64,000 nt of DNA from Hygrophila difformis (GCA_030278955.1 JAOANR010000006.1:28005124-28069123); one strand, 5' to 3'; shown: positions 44,754 through 57,070, counted from the first letter of the stretch. Numbers and translations are program-made. Notes: generated from the sequence alone by a model not told the origin.

Positions 44754-46673
44754 CACCTCTAGGAAGCCCCAAACACTTTTCAAAACCTACGATATTCTCT
44801 ATACACAAAACCCTAGATCCGGAAGTCATTGGAGGCACCAAAACCTAACTAGAGACTGTTTGGACGAATTCGGGAAGTCTCCCAACGTCGTGGTAAGTCT
44901 GATCCATTCATCCATCTCATTTTTAATTCAAAAACGAAACCCTAACTTAGTCTTTTTCTTCTCTACACGCCGAATCGGATCTAGAACGAAGAACCCGACG
45001 AACGGAGAGGATAAACGGTGGACTGGAAGCCACGCCTCCGAAATCGACGATCCCGGACGACTGGAAATCTGTAAGTTGACACTTACATGATTTTGGGAGT
45101 AATTAAAACACTTAAACCTAAAAGCTTAATCAAAACTTTCGAAAATCTGTCAACATGTGATTTCTACCGGCGCAGCGGTTTTGTCCAATTTTTCCGAACC
45201 CTTAAAATTCTTAAAACGAGAAAACTTAAAACACTAAAAACGTTCCTAAGGCTTATCTCTATCTCCTGTAAAATTTTAAGAATTTTTCGTGATTATTTGG
45301 TATATGAAATCAATCCGAAACCGAACTGCTAAGATTTGAATCTTGAATTTCTTGACAGAACTTAGGTCTGAACTTGATGACGTTTTTTACTAGGGTTCTA
45401 GGCCGATTTAGATCTTTAGCCGAACATGAAAGTTGTAGACAAATGTCTTAAGAAGGTCTCTGTAAAATTTCGTTAAGTTTGGAGTTGATTTGCTATGGTA
45501 GATCTTGAAAATCTTGAACTGCTGTATGATAAATTCGGACAGATTAATGTTTCTACGAAAATTGATATTTTTGACCTGTTTCGGTATCTCGGATTGAAAA
45601 AGTTAAAACACGAAAGTTTTTCATCTCGATGTTTCCGAGTCAGTGGTAAAGTTTCAGAATTTTTGGACTTAAATCCGATTTTTAATTAATTTTATAGTAA
45701 ACATCGGTTTACTGGAGTCAAATCTTAAAATCTTGTTGAAACGATGGAATTAGCCTTTAGGGTTGAAACGAGTCGAAATATTTTATTAAAAAATTTAGTG
45801 AAACCAGAATTTTTGAAATAAATCCCCTTACAAACTTGATAAATTAAAATTAGGGGTGAGTGCTCTGCAGGGTGCCCCCTAACTGCTTCACTTCGTGCCT
45901 TTATGGACGATGGTGACCCCGCGCGAAAATTGAGATATGATATTGCCAAAACGGCATGAGATATATGGCCTACACTCTCGTGAATATCCACATGGGTTTC
46001 CCGAGGCTCCGGAGTGGTACTGGGTATGGCAGATACGGCTGCGACCGCCGATTTCCGGCTAAACTTGTTGAGACCGCGATACAATCGTGAAACACTTGAA
46101 ATTACTAAATCGGGGATGTAATGAGGAATTTAAATTAAATTTGATTATTTATAGTTGTCATTTAAATTGTTAAATGCTTTGTTTAAATTAATTATGGCTT
46201 TCATTTTAAACTGTGCTAAATGTATTGTTGACTAGTGCCATAAAATATTATGCACGTTGGTTAGATAATTGAGTTAAATTATTTATGACTTATTATCATG
46301 ATTTTATGTAAATATTAACTTAATGGATTTTAAACCCTACGATCATGCATGTGTTAACTTACTCAGCAAGTTGTGCTGACCAAACCGTTTATTTTTCCTT
46401 TTTCCTTACAGAGTATGTGGAACAAACATGAGCACGTTCATGCATGGGGTATTTATATTTAGCGGAACTTTATTTTCAAATTCTTGCATTAGACTATAGA
46501 ATAAACGGGCCTGTTTCACCCGTGGTTTGACCATGTCGGTCTTATTTACATTTCCGCTTCAATATTATACTTGAATACTATTTCCGCTGCATTATGATAT
46601 TATTATTTTCGAATTTATATTGTATGGGGCTGTTTGAAAATGTTTTAAATACTTTAAATACTGAAATACCTAG

Positions 46674-47338
46674 AGGCTTTGTCAAAGGATGCTTCACGTG
46701 CGGTTACGGGCTTGGTTACGCTTTTGAAGCGGAATTGATCACAGCTTGCCTCGGTATAGAACTGGCCCATTCGAACGGCTGGACTAACCTTTGGCTGGAG
46801 ACAGATTCGACCTACGTGGTGCATGCTCTCATTCATCCTGCCCCAGACATCCCCTGGCGTGTTTATGGGCGTTGGTAGGCGGCCAAGGACTTCATTGAGA
46901 ATCTTAATTTTCGCATATCCCACACACTCCGGGAAGGCAACGCTGCAGCAGACGCTCTTTCCTCTATTGGCGGTTTTTTACTTGGTATTCTTCCTCACCT
47001 CAGCTCCTGAATAAACACCTCTTTCAGGATATGCACTCTTAGTACTATAGATTTCACTAGATTTTTATATGTGATCGTGTATGGTAGTTTTTTTCTCATT
47101 TTCTGCTTTGGTACTCTTTTTCCCTCTCACGGGTTGTCCCCATTGGGTTTTACCATGAAAAGGGTTTTAACGAGGCCGGCGGGGAGATCTTTGGGTTCTT
47201 GCCCGACTACCTTTTCGGCTTTGGTCACTGGCCATTTTCTTTTCCCACCGTGTATTTTGGTGGTTTGCCTCCTGTGGCTTTGCTCTTTTTCTTCTGTACG
47301 TTTTCATTTCTTTTCTTTATAATATTATCACTTATTGA
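46674..47338 (+). mobile_element. 5'-truncated LINE fragment with RNase H end
   Basis: A 20-bp direct repeat TTAAATACTGAAATACCTAG flanks it (46654-46673 and 47339-47358), and the uninterrupted sequence is present in the 3' LTR, proving the insertion. The coding part 46674-46878 reads as a LINE C-terminal RNase H (GYAFEAELITACLGIELAHS, NLWLETDSTYVVHAL), is interrupted by TAG 46876-46878, then continues RISHTLREGNAAADALSS to a stop near 47010. The rest is a T-rich 3' UTR without a clear A tail. Confidence 0.85.
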
Positions 47339-47457
47339 TTAAATACTGAAATACCTAGCCTTGCATCTCTTTAGTAAACCGGAGAAACCGTGTCTTACTA
47401 GGGAGGTGTGGCGGTGACATCCCGACCTGGGTGACCAAAAACCGGGGTGTTACAAGT

Positions 47458-47469
47458 TGGTATCAGAGC
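47458..47469 (+). other. Chromovirus primer-binding site
   Basis: TGGTATCAGAGC three bases after the LTR end; initiator-Met tRNA type. Confidence 0.95.
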
Positions 47470-47681
47470 CCGGCTATTTTTAAACTATTATTTTAAACCA
47501 TTATTATTTTTAAACTACTATTAATATTTTGACTATTATTTTAAATTTTAAAGTATTATTTCCATGGAAAAATTTTTATTTTAAAACCCATGGAAAATAT
47601 ATATATATATATTGCATGAACTATTTTTGTGGGGGAAAAATCATCATTTGCATTTGCATCTTGCATCTCCTTTATGTAAAG

Positions 47682-47773
47682 AACTTAGAATCTTGGCGAA
47701 TTTTAACTTAGAATCTTGGCGAATTTTAACTTAGACTCTTGGCGAAGTTTAACCTAGAATCTTGGCGAATATT
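47682..47773 (+). repeat. 23-bp tandem repeat, four copies, in the chromovirus leader
   Basis: Units begin at 47682, 47705, 47728 and 47751 (consensus AACTTAGAATCTTGGCGAAT plus TTT), with a partial fifth at 47774. The first two are identical. The block ends 25 bases before the small leader ORF. Confidence 0.92.
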
Positions 47774-47798
47774 AACTTAGATCTTTTGCTTGCGCTAG

Positions 47799-48125
47799 AT
47801 GGCTAGTCAAGATATGATGAACTTGATGATCAAAATGATGAACGCTCACTTTGACTCCCAACAAACCATAGAACAAATGAAACATCGTATGGCTCAATTG
47901 GAGGCAAATCTGCACCATATGGGCAACTTGAGAGAGGCGGATCACCACCGCATAAACCAACTCGAACGTCAAGTCCAAACCCTCACTACACAAAACCTAA
48001 TCCTGAAGGAACACATCGATGCTCATGGACAAGACTTGAACACCATCTTTACGATCTACTGCCGCCAAGTTCGGAGGAGGAAGGCCCGGAGGAGGATCTC
48101 GCTACCCCACCGGAGGACGTCTTGA
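47799..48125 (+). CDS. Leader ORF of the chromovirus, coiled-coil, function unknown
   Basis: 108 codons between the primer site and gag, intact from ATG 47799 to TGA 48123. The first 80 residues are Met/Gln/Leu-rich with heptad-like spacing (MIKMMNAHFDSQQTIEQMKH, then LERQVQTLTTQNLILKEHI), suggesting a coiled coil; the C-terminus is highly basic (RRRKARRRISLPHRR). I do not recognise it as a known gag part, and it is in a different frame from gag. It may be a separate element protein or the decayed N-terminus of a longer one. It survives while gag-pol downstream is broken. Confidence 0.5.
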   Translation: MASQDMMNLMIKMMNAHFDSQQTIEQMKHRMAQLEANLHHMGNLREADHHRINQLERQVQTLTTQNLILKEHIDAHGQDLNTIFTIYCRQVRRRKARRRISLPHRRTS

Positions 48126-48498
48126 GACGCTAGGGATTCTATTTATAGTAGATACTATTTTGCTAGGAAAATATTTCTACTTTTGTATACCTTCCCGCTT
48201 GTACTAAAACTTCTTTTAAGGAAATGAAATGCCCGATTTATTTATAATAAATCGAAAAAAAATAAAAACTAAATAAAATAAAAAATAAAAAATAAAATAT
48301 AAAATCTGGACAGACCTGTCCGACACAAAAAAAAATCGAAATAAAATAAAATAAAATAAAATAAAACCCAGAAGCGTACGATGCTTCTTAATTCGATCGA
48401 GCACCACGTGCGAAATTACAAAACACATATACATTTATAAAAATCGTTTAGACTATATGTTAATTTCACAAGTCCTAATCCACCCTATTTGTAACAGA

Positions 48499-50175
48499 AT
48501 GGCACCCAGAGGAAGAGGAAGAACTCAACCCGCTCCCCAAACCACTACTGAAACACATCCAAATGTTACGGAATCGGCTCAACCTGTAGAGGAACAACCC
48601 CAAGGTGCGCAGGACGCCCCCACACCGAACAATGTGGGCGATCGTCTTCGGACGATAGAAGAGGTTTTGGTCGCGCTAGGAAATGCGCAAGTCAATCAAG
48701 GGCAAGCTGCGGCGGTACCTCCGCCTCAGGCTCGCCCCAACTACTTGGCAATGGTGAATCCTTACCAGCCGCCCCACTACGCTGGTGAGGAGGATCCAAC
48801 TAAACTGGAGGAGTGGATCCGAACCTTCGACAAGCTGATGGGAGCAGTCAAATGTCCGGAAGGAGAGAGAGTGCACGTCGCTTCGTACTACTTGGGAGGC
48901 GAAGCGGACGACTGGTGGCAGGCGACTCAAGCCAAGCTGATTGAAGATGACGAGCCCTACTCGTGGGCAGAAATGATGGAACTGCTCAGGGATCGATTCT
49001 ATCCCTTGAGTACTAAATCAGCAATGTACGCGGAATTCCTGTCGCTGAAGCAAGGAGGCCATACTGTGCAGGAGTACTACACTCATTTCAAGGAGCTAGT
49101 AAGGTTCGCACCAAGGCTAGTACCCACGGATGCAGAGAAAGCACAGAAGTTCGAGATGGGACTGAACCTGTCTGTTCGCGAAGTGATCGCGGGGGTACAC
49201 TACCCCGACCTGCAAGCTGTGTATGACCGCGCTGTGGCAGTAGCGCGTGTGCAACAACTGAAGAGAAGGGTGAGTGGGGAGTCCAGCAGGGGTCCCCAAG
49301 ACAAGAGAAACCGGGACGCGAGAAGCGAGAACAACACGGGAAGGAACGAACAGCGGAGAGGGTCGAATAGGCCACAACAAACCAACAATGGGAAGAGGTT
49401 TAACCAAGAAGAACCGGTACCACCCTGCCCAAGATGTGGACGACCCCATCTGGCGAGGGGATGCCCTCAACAGGTTGCCTGCTTCCGATGTGGTCGAATG
49501 GGTCACATTCGTCGGGATTTCCGAACGAGGATGGAGAACATAACAAAGAGGGAAGATTTGGTCATGGGGCCGGAACAGCCTCAGAACCAAATTGGGCAGA
49601 ACGGAAATAACCAGGGGTATAGACCCCCTCAGAACCAATTTAGGCCGCCGAATCAGAACCAGAACCAACGACCTCCGCCACCGCAGATTCAAAACCAACA
49701 ACAAAATCAGCAGCCGAATGCGAATCAGCAGGGCAACCAAGGACGCCCTATGGGGAGGCTCAACGTGGTTAACCAAGCGGACGTGCCTGCACAAGGAGAA
49801 GTGATGGCAGGTACATTTCATGTTTTGAATGCACCCCTTAGAGTTCTATTTGATTCTGGAGCTAGTTGCTCAATCATAGCATCAAGAATAGTGCCTGAGT
49901 TAGATCTACCTAAGTGCGAGAGAATTAGCTTAGGAATTCAATTGCCTTATGGAGAAGTAGTATCTTGTTCTAAACGATATAACGGAATTCCTATAGTGAT
50001 AAAGAACGTAGAATTCTTCGCGAACTTAGTAGAATTTAACTTAAAAGACTTTGACGTTATACTGGGGATGGATTGGTTATCCCAGTATAAGGCGGTGATC
50101 GAATGCCAAAAGCAAAAGATCACCTTGTCAAAAAGTAGGGGAAAGAGAGTTATCTTTTACTCTCAGCCCCCCTAA
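48499..50175 (+). pseudogene. Chromovirus gag and protease
   Basis: I start at ATG 48499 (MAPRGRGRTQPAP) rather than the upstream in-frame codons, which lie in leader-like sequence. The capsid domain runs about codons 85-260: PPHYAGEEDPTKLEEWIRTF, YYLGGEADDWW, ELLRDRFYP and GGHTVQEYYTHFKELVRFAP. Two zinc knuckles follow, CPRCGRPHLARGC and CFRCGRMGHIRRDF; the last Cys of the second is Phe. A Gln/Asn-rich linker leads to the protease with active site FDSGASCSIIA and later DVILGMDWLSQY. Reading is open for about 559 codons, then a frameshift near 50165 separates it from RT. Confidence 0.9.
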
Positions 50176-53100
50176 GAAGAGTAACAAAATCGTTAGTGCA
50201 CTCAAACTAAGTAACTTGATGCGTAAGGGGTATGAGCTATATGCGTGCTACGTGCACAACCTTGAGGCGGAAGAGAACAAGGTTGACAGCATACAAGTGG
50301 TAAGAGAATACCCGGATGTGTTTCCTGAAGACATCCCGGGAATGCCACCTGAGAGAGATCTTGAGTTCACTATAGATCTCATCCCGGGCACAGAGCCTGT
50401 CTCAAAAGCTCCGTATCGGATGGCGCCATTGGAAATGAAGGAGTTAAAGGACCAACTCGAGGAGCTGTTAGGAAAAGGGTACATAAGGCCGAGTACTTCC
50501 CCTGGGGAGCACCGGTTTTATTTGTTAAGAAGAAAGACGGAGGACTACGTCTTTGCATAGATTATCGAGGGTTAAAACAAGTGACTATCAAGAATAAATA
50601 CCCTTTGCCGAGAATAGAGGATCTATTTGATCAACTGAAGGGAGCTTCAGTATTCTCGAAGATCGACTTACGATCTGGGTATCACCAGTTGAGAATTGCC
50701 GAGAAAGACATTCCGAAGACGGCGTTTCGAACTCGATATGGCCACTACGAGTTCACAGTGTTATCCTTTGGGTTAACAAATGCTCCGGCAATGTTCATGA
50801 ACCTCATGAACAATGTATTTCGAGAGCTGTTAGATCAGTGTGTAGTGGTGTTCATTGATGACATCCTGATCTACTCGAAAAGCGAGGAGGAGCACGCCCA
50901 GCACTTGCACCAAGTGTTAGGGACCTTGCGAAAGAATCAGCTATACGGCAAGTTGTCCAAATGCGATTTTTTGTTGAAGGAGGTAGCATTTCTTGGACAC
51001 ATAGTATCCGCTGATGGAGTTTCAGTGGATCCGGCAAAAGTCTCTGCCGTAACTGAATGGGCAACTCCAAAGAGCCAAACTGAGATAAGGAGTTTCCTTG
51101 GATTAGCCGGGTATTATAGACGGTTCGTGAAGGATTTTTCGAAAATCGTACGACCTTTGACCCAGCTACTGAAGAAGGGAGTAAAATACGTGTGGACAGA
51201 GGCTTGTAAGACAGCGTTTCAAGAACTGAAGAAACGACTCACAACCACACCCGTATTGACACTACCATCAGAGAATGGTGACTTCGAAGTTTATAGCGAT
51301 GCTTCGAAGGAAGGTTTAGGTTGTGTTTTGATGCAAGACTCGAGAGTCGTAGCGTATGCATCACGCCAGCTTAAACCTCACGAGGAGAATCATCCGACAC
51401 ACGACCTGGAGTTGGCAGCGGTCGTTTTCGCTCTAAAGATATGGAGACATTATCTTTATGGGCGGAAGTGTCGAATGTTCACCAACCACAAGAGCTTGAA
51501 GTATATATTCACTCAGAAGGAGTTGAATTTGAGACAGCGAAGGTGGTTGGAACTTATTAAGGACTACGATTTGGAGATATCCAACCACGGAAGGAAGGCG
51601 AATGTTGTAGCCGATGCCTTAAGCCGGAAAACCCAACACGTAACAAACTCGTTGGTAATTCCGCCGGCATTGTACATGGATTTAGCGAGATTGGATGTGG
51701 AACTTGTGCATCCGGGCACAGTGAGTGAAACGATCAACGCAATGGTCGTAGAAACCCCAATATTGGACGAGATTAGGCTCGCCCAACCGGGTGACGCGAA
51801 ATTAGAAAAGATAAAGGGGTATATGGCCGAGGGAAAGGCAATAGGATTTGTTGTCCATGAGGATGGAAGCATTCGCTTCAAAGGGAGATGGTGTGTGCCC
51901 CATAAATGTGCCGAGTTGAAGCGAAGGTTGATGGAGGAAGGGCACAACACGCCATACTCAGTGCATCCCGGAGGCGACAAGCTTTACAAAGATCTAAAGA
52001 AGATCTATTGGTGGCCAGGAATGAAAAAGGAAGTGGCAGACTTCGTGGCGAAATGCCTCACCTGCCAAAGGGTTAAGGCAGTGAGACATAAACCCTTATG
52101 ACTGATGCAACCACTAGAGATTCCAAGTTGGAAGTGGGATAGCATCTCAATGGATTTTGTCTCGGGATTAGCCCGATCACCTAAAGGCATGAATAAGATT
52201 TGGGTGATTGTGGATAGGCTAACGAAGACAGCCATATTTATCCCGGTGAAGGACACGTGGAGTATGGACCAATTGGCCCGAGCCTACGTTGATAATGTGG
52301 TACGACGACATGGAGTACCACATGACATCATTTCCGACAGAGACAGTAGATTTGTCTCTCGTTTTTGGACGGAGTTACAAAAAGGTCTCGGTACTGAAAT
52401 CAAAATGAGCACCGCATTCCACCCAATGACGGATGGACAAACCGAGAGAACAATCCAAACACTAGAAGACATGCTGAGAGCATGCGTGTTGGAATTTAAG
52501 GGAAATTGGGAATCCCATTTAACCTTAATCGAATTTTCTTATAATAATAGCTACCATGCTAGCATTGGCATGTCACCTTTCGAGGCGTTGTATGGACGAA
52601 GGTGCCGAAGCCCGTTGAGCTGGGAAGAAAGCGATAAGTCGGTGGTAGTGGGACCACAACTTATCGAAGACATGGCTCAACAAATCAAAGTGATTCAAGG
52701 AAAAATGAGAGCCGCTCAAGACCGTCAGAAGAGTTACGCTGACGTGAGACGACGAGACCTAGAATTTCAAGTGGGAGATAGGGACATGCTAAAGATATCA
52801 CCCATGAAGGGGGTGATGCGCTTTGGCAAATGAGGAAAGTTGAGTCCTCGATACATAGGACCTTACGAGATTCTAGAACGAGTCGGAAATTTGGCTTACC
52901 GACTGGCTTTATCGCCACAACTAGATCGAGTTCATAATGTCTTCCATGTCTCACAACTAAAGAAGTATGTGTCGGACCCGACACATGTACTTCAACCGGA
53001 AGTAATTGAACTCGATGAGGATCTGACTTATGAAGAAGTCCCAGTGCGAATTCTGGACACTGAGGAGCGAGTCACGAGGAACAAAACCGTCAAAATGATC

Positions 53101-53217
53101 AAGGTTCTTTGGTCGAACCACGAAAGTGAGACGGCAACTTGGGAGGTAGAATCCGACATGAGAGAACGCTATCCGACACTGTTCCAAACCGACACCGACA
53201 CAGTTATGGGGACATAA
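50176..53217 (+). pseudogene. Chromovirus pol: RT, RNase H, integrase, chromodomain
   Basis: RT begins near 50280 (YPDVFPEDIPGMPP), shifts frame near 50505 and continues with [30 protein letters not shown] and active site [11 protein letters not shown] (50848-50880). RNase H has [14 protein letters not shown] and later NVVADALSR. The integrase zinc finger is at about 51950-52070 (H..H..C..C, CLTCQ), the catalytic core from 52135 ([27 protein letters not shown]). It ends with a chromodomain near 53020-53200 (VLWSNHESETATWEVESDM), which in known elements guides insertion to modified chromatin. TGA codons at 52099-52101 and 52831-52833 stop it; the sister copy at 62-64 kb has Gly and Arg there. 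Confidence 0.93.
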
Positions 53218-53460
53218 CTGCAATCTTAAGGGGGAGAGGATGTCATACCATGTATTTTTCGTGCATTTTTGTAAACAAACAAACAAATTCAAATTGTTTG
53301 GAACTACGTTATGGCTTGATCCCTTCACATGGTACGTAGGCAGCTTAGAAGTTTTAATTCTAAGTTCAGTCACAAAATAATAAAACAAACAAAAGACCTT
53401 AGCACGAGAAAAGCCGAAACACAACTTCGAAGACGAAGTTGATTCTTAAGGAGGGTAGAC
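53218..53460 (+). other. Chromovirus 3' untranslated segment with purine tracts
   Basis: Purine-rich TTAAGGGGGAGAGGATG lies at 53226-53242 just after the pol stop, and a second, AAGGAGGGTAGAC, directly abuts the 3' LTR (53448-53460). The second is in the position of the functional polypurine tract; the first may be an ancestral or auxiliary one. No other gene. Confidence 0.75.
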
Positions 53461-56011
53461 TGTAATACCCGAGAATTTTCCAACATAAAATAAATACAAT
53501 AAATAAATAAATACAACAAATAAAATAAATAAATATAAGGAAATGAGATTTGAAATTTAACTTAAAATGGAATGAAAGGAATTTAATTAAATAAAGAGAA
53601 TTAAATAAAGGTAAAGAAATTGTTACACATGTACCCGACACCAATGGGCTCGAAAACTCGAGTCCAAACATAAATTTAGATCCGAGGGAAATGACGACAC
53701 GGAATAGGAACACGAAGATGGCCCTGAAATCAGAATCCGGGAGCATAGAGGGATAGAAGTCCGAAAGAGAGGAGGAAAGGCACGACGGATTGCACGACCC
53801 GCCCGGACCGAAGTCCAGGTGAGGGCCACGCGGTGGAAGGGGAAACGGCGCGCCACGACCGCGCCACACGACAGATTCGCCGGTTGCGAGATTCACTCGC
53901 CCGAATCCGGATTTTCCGACTTCGGTTGAACACCTTTCGGCTCAAGACTCCCCAAGGCCGACCTTGGACGTCCCTAGGTCGTGCCTATCTATAAATAACA
54001 CCTCTTGGAAGCCCCGAACACTTTTCAAAACCCTACGATACTCTCTATACACAAAACCCCAGATCCGGAAGTCATCGAAGGCACCAAAACCGAACTAGAG
54101 ACTGTTTGGATGAATTCGAGAAGTCTCCCAACGTCGTGGTAAGTCTGATCTATTTATCCATCTCATTTTTAATTCAAAAACGAAACCCTAACTTAGTCTT
54201 TTTCTTCTCTACACCCCGAATCGGATCTAGAACGAAGAACCCGACGAACGGAGAGGATAAACGGTGGACTGGAAGCCACGCCTCCGAAATCGACGATCCC
54301 GAACGACTGGAAATCTGTAAGTTGACACTTACATGGTTTTTGGAGTAATTAAAACACTTAAACCTAAAAGCTTAATAAAAACTTTCGAAAATCTGTCAAC
54401 ATGTGATTTCTACCGGTGCAGCGGTTTTGTCCAATTTTTCCAAACACTTAAAATCTTCAAATGAGAAAACTTAAAACACGAAAAACATTCGTAAGGCTTA
54501 TATCTATCTCCTGTAAAATTTTCAGAATTTTTCGTGATGATTTGGTATATGAAATCAATCCGAAACCGAACTGCTAAGATTTGAATCTTGAATTTCTTGA
54601 CAGAACTTAGGTCTGAACTTGATGACGTTTTTGACTAGGGTTCTAGGCCGATTTAGATCTTTAGCCGAACATGAAAGTTGTAGAAAAATGTCTTAAGAAG
54701 GTCTCTGTAAAATTTCGTTAAGTTTGGAGTTAATTTGCTATGGTAGATCTTGAAAATCTTGAACTGCTGTATGATAAATTCGGACAGATAAATGTTTCTA
54801 CGAAAATTGATGTTTTTGACCTGTTTCAGTACTCGGATTGAAAAAGTTAAAACACAAAAGTTGTTCATCTCGATGTTTCCAAGTTAGTGGTAAATTTTCA
54901 GAATTTTTGGACTTAAATCCGATTTTTAATTAATTTTAGAGTAAACAGCGGTTTACCGGAGTCAAATCTTGAAATTTTGTTGAAACGATGGAATTAGCCT
55001 TTAGGGTTGAAACGAGTCGAAATATTTTATTAAAAAATTTAGTGAAACCAGAATTTTTGAAATAAATCCCCTTACAAACTTGATAAATTAAAATTAGGGG
55101 TGAGTGCTCTGCAGGGTGCCCCCTAACTGCTTCACTTCGTGCCTTTATGGACGATGGTGACCCCGCGCGAAAATTGAGATAGATATTGCCAAAACGGCAT
55201 GAGATATATGGCCTACACTCTCGTGAATATCCACATGGGTTTCCCGAGGCTCCGGAGTGGTACTGGGTATGGCAGATACGGCTGCGGCCGCCGGTTTCCG
55301 GCTAAACTTGTTGAGACCGCGATACAATCGTGAAACACTTGAAATTACTAAATCGGGGATGTAATGGGGAATTTAAATTAAATTGGATTATTTATGGTTG
55401 TCGTTTAAATTGTTAAATGCTTTGTTTAAATTAATTATGGCTTTCATTTTAAATTGTGCTAAATGTATTGTTGACTAGTGCCATGAAATATTATGCAAGT
55501 TGGTTAGATAATTGAGTTAAATTATTTATGGCTTATTATCATGATTTTATGTAAATATTAACTTAATGGCTTTTAAATCCTACGATCATGCATGTGTTAA
55601 CTTACTCAGCAAGTTGTGCTGAACAAACCGTTTATTTTTCCTTTTTCCTTGCAGAGTATGTGGAACAAACATGAGCACGTTCATGCATGGGGGATTTATA
55701 TTTAGCGAAACTTTATTTTCAAATTGTTGCATTAGACTATAGAATAAACGGGCCTGTTTAACCCGTGTTTTGACCATGTCGGTCTTATTTACATTTCCGC
55801 TGCAATATTATACTTGAATACTATTTCCGCTGCATTATGATATTATTATTTTCGAATTTATATTGTATGGGCTGTTTGCAAATGTTTTAAATACTTTAAA
55901 TACTGAAATACCTAGCCTTGCATCTCTTTAGTAAGCCGGAGAAACCGTGTCTTACTAGGGAGGTGTGGCGGTGACATCCCGACCTGGGTGACCAAAAATT
56001 GGGGTGTTACA
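53461..56011 (+). repeat. Chromovirus 3' LTR (2,551 bases)
   Basis: TGTAATACCCG to GGGTGTTACA, ends intact, uninterrupted. It differs from the split 5' LTR by scattered substitutions and small indels, clearly more than the two LARD-like LTRs differ from each other. TATA box at 53989-53998; splice-like GTAAGT at 54317 and CAG at 55652-55654. Confidence 0.95.
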
Positions 56012-57070
56012 CTGTGGTGCGCATCGTGCGGGAAAATCAATGAAGTGGAATATCATTCGGCCAGGGTATTATTGGCCGAATATGGGAGTAGATTGTGAAA
56101 GATATACAAAGGGATGTCGAGAGTGTCAAAACGACGGGCCGATACGGAAGCTATCGGCCGAAGAATTGCATATAATGATTAAGTCATGGCCATTTCGAGG
56201 ATGGGCTATGGATATTATTGGGAAAATTCATCCCCTTCCACAAAAAGACATGAGTATGTTCTGGTGGCCACGGATCATTTCACGAAGTGGGCCGAAGCAC
56301 AGGCATACGTCAACATCTCTCAGGAAGAGGTTATTGAGTTCATTAAGAAACAATTGATTTACAGGTACGGAATTCCACAGACGATTCTAACAGATAGAGG
56401 AACAGTGTTTGTGGGTGAAAAGATCATGGCCTTTGCAGATGAATACGGAATAAAATCGTACATTCATCGCCATATTATCCACAAGGAAATGGGCAAGGAG
56501 AGGCCACGAATAAGCAGTTAATAGAGATTGTTAAGAAAATGATTGAGGATCAACCAAGGAAGTGGCATGAAAAGTTGTCTGAGGCATTATGGGCCTATCG
56601 GAATACTAAGACTGCAGCCACTGGGTTTACACCGTTTCGGCTGACGTATGGGATTGACGCAGTTCTTCCAGCCGAAATAACAGTGCCGACTTTAAGGACA
56701 AGCCAAGCAGACTTGATGTCGGCTGAACAATACGATCAATTAATGAAGGACGAGTTATTAGATGTTAATTCCGATCGGGTGCAAGCATTCAGAAATTTAC
56801 AGAAGAATAAGGATATTGTGGCCGATTGGTACAACAAAAGAATCCGTGTCAAGCGATTTGAAGTTGGCGATTTAGTTTGGAAAGTCATATGGCTACCCAA
56901 GCAGAAGGATGGCCGATTAGGAAAGTGGAGCCCCAATTGGGAGGGGCCATTTATTGTTTAGACAATATTGCCAAATGGAACATACATATTGGTGGACGAA
57001 AATGGAGAGCAAATGACAAGTCCAGTTAATGCAAGATACATGAAGAAATATTATGCTTCAGTTTGGGATT
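56012..57070 (+). pseudogene. Tat integrase
   Basis: Continues the Tat pol after the chromovirus. The zinc finger ends in GCRECQ (56128-56146). The catalytic core: WPFRGWAMDIIGKI (first Asp), a frameshift near 56245, then VLVATDHFTKWAEAQAY, TILTDRGTVF (second Asp), and after another shift near 56490 the region of the Glu followed by KKMIEDQPRKWHEKLSEALW and AYRNTKTAATGFTPF. The C-terminal part is YNKRIRVKRFEVGDLVWK and KWSPNWEGPFIV, then TAG at 56959-56961 inside the domain. The natural end is near 57070 (KYYASVWD). Confidence 0.88.

Larger units (their letters stand above)
44739..47454 (+). repeat. Chromovirus 5' LTR, second segment
   Basis: Resumes with CCTATCTATAAATAAC and runs parallel to 53984-56011, ending GGGTGTTACA. 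It is about 690 bases longer than the corresponding 3' LTR part because of the LINE insertion. It contains the TATA box 44744-44753 and splice-like sites (GTAAGT at 45071, CAG at 46409-46411). Confidence 0.95.
29769..56011 (+). mobile_element. Tekay-like chromovirus (Ty3/gypsy), full length with nested insertions
   Basis: Inserted in the Tat pol with duplication CTGTG (29764-29768, 56012-56016). 5' LTR 29769-47454 (split), primer site 47458, gag 48499, pol to 53217 with a chromodomain, purine-rich tract, 3' LTR 53461-56011. Two later insertions sit in the 5' LTR: the LARD-like element (30296-44738) and a LINE fragment (46674-47338). Without them the element is about 11.1 kb. Long LTRs, initiator-Met priming and a chromodomain fit the Tekay (Del) lineage. 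Two frameshifts and two nonsense codons inactivate pol. Confidence 0.92.

Noticed and set aside
45725..46084. Minus-strand ORF of 119 codons in the chromovirus LTR, seen in shorter form in the other two LTRs
   Set aside because: Similarity between copies is explained by LTR identity; lengths and frames differ (60 and 77 codons in the others).
49117..49821. Minus-strand ORF of 234 codons under chromovirus gag
   Set aside because: Shadow of the GC-rich gag frame; no domain.
53226..53242. Start of the 3' LTR directly after the first purine tract
   Set aside because: The target duplication and the 5' LTR both fix the LTR start at the TGTAATACCCG sequence at 53461.
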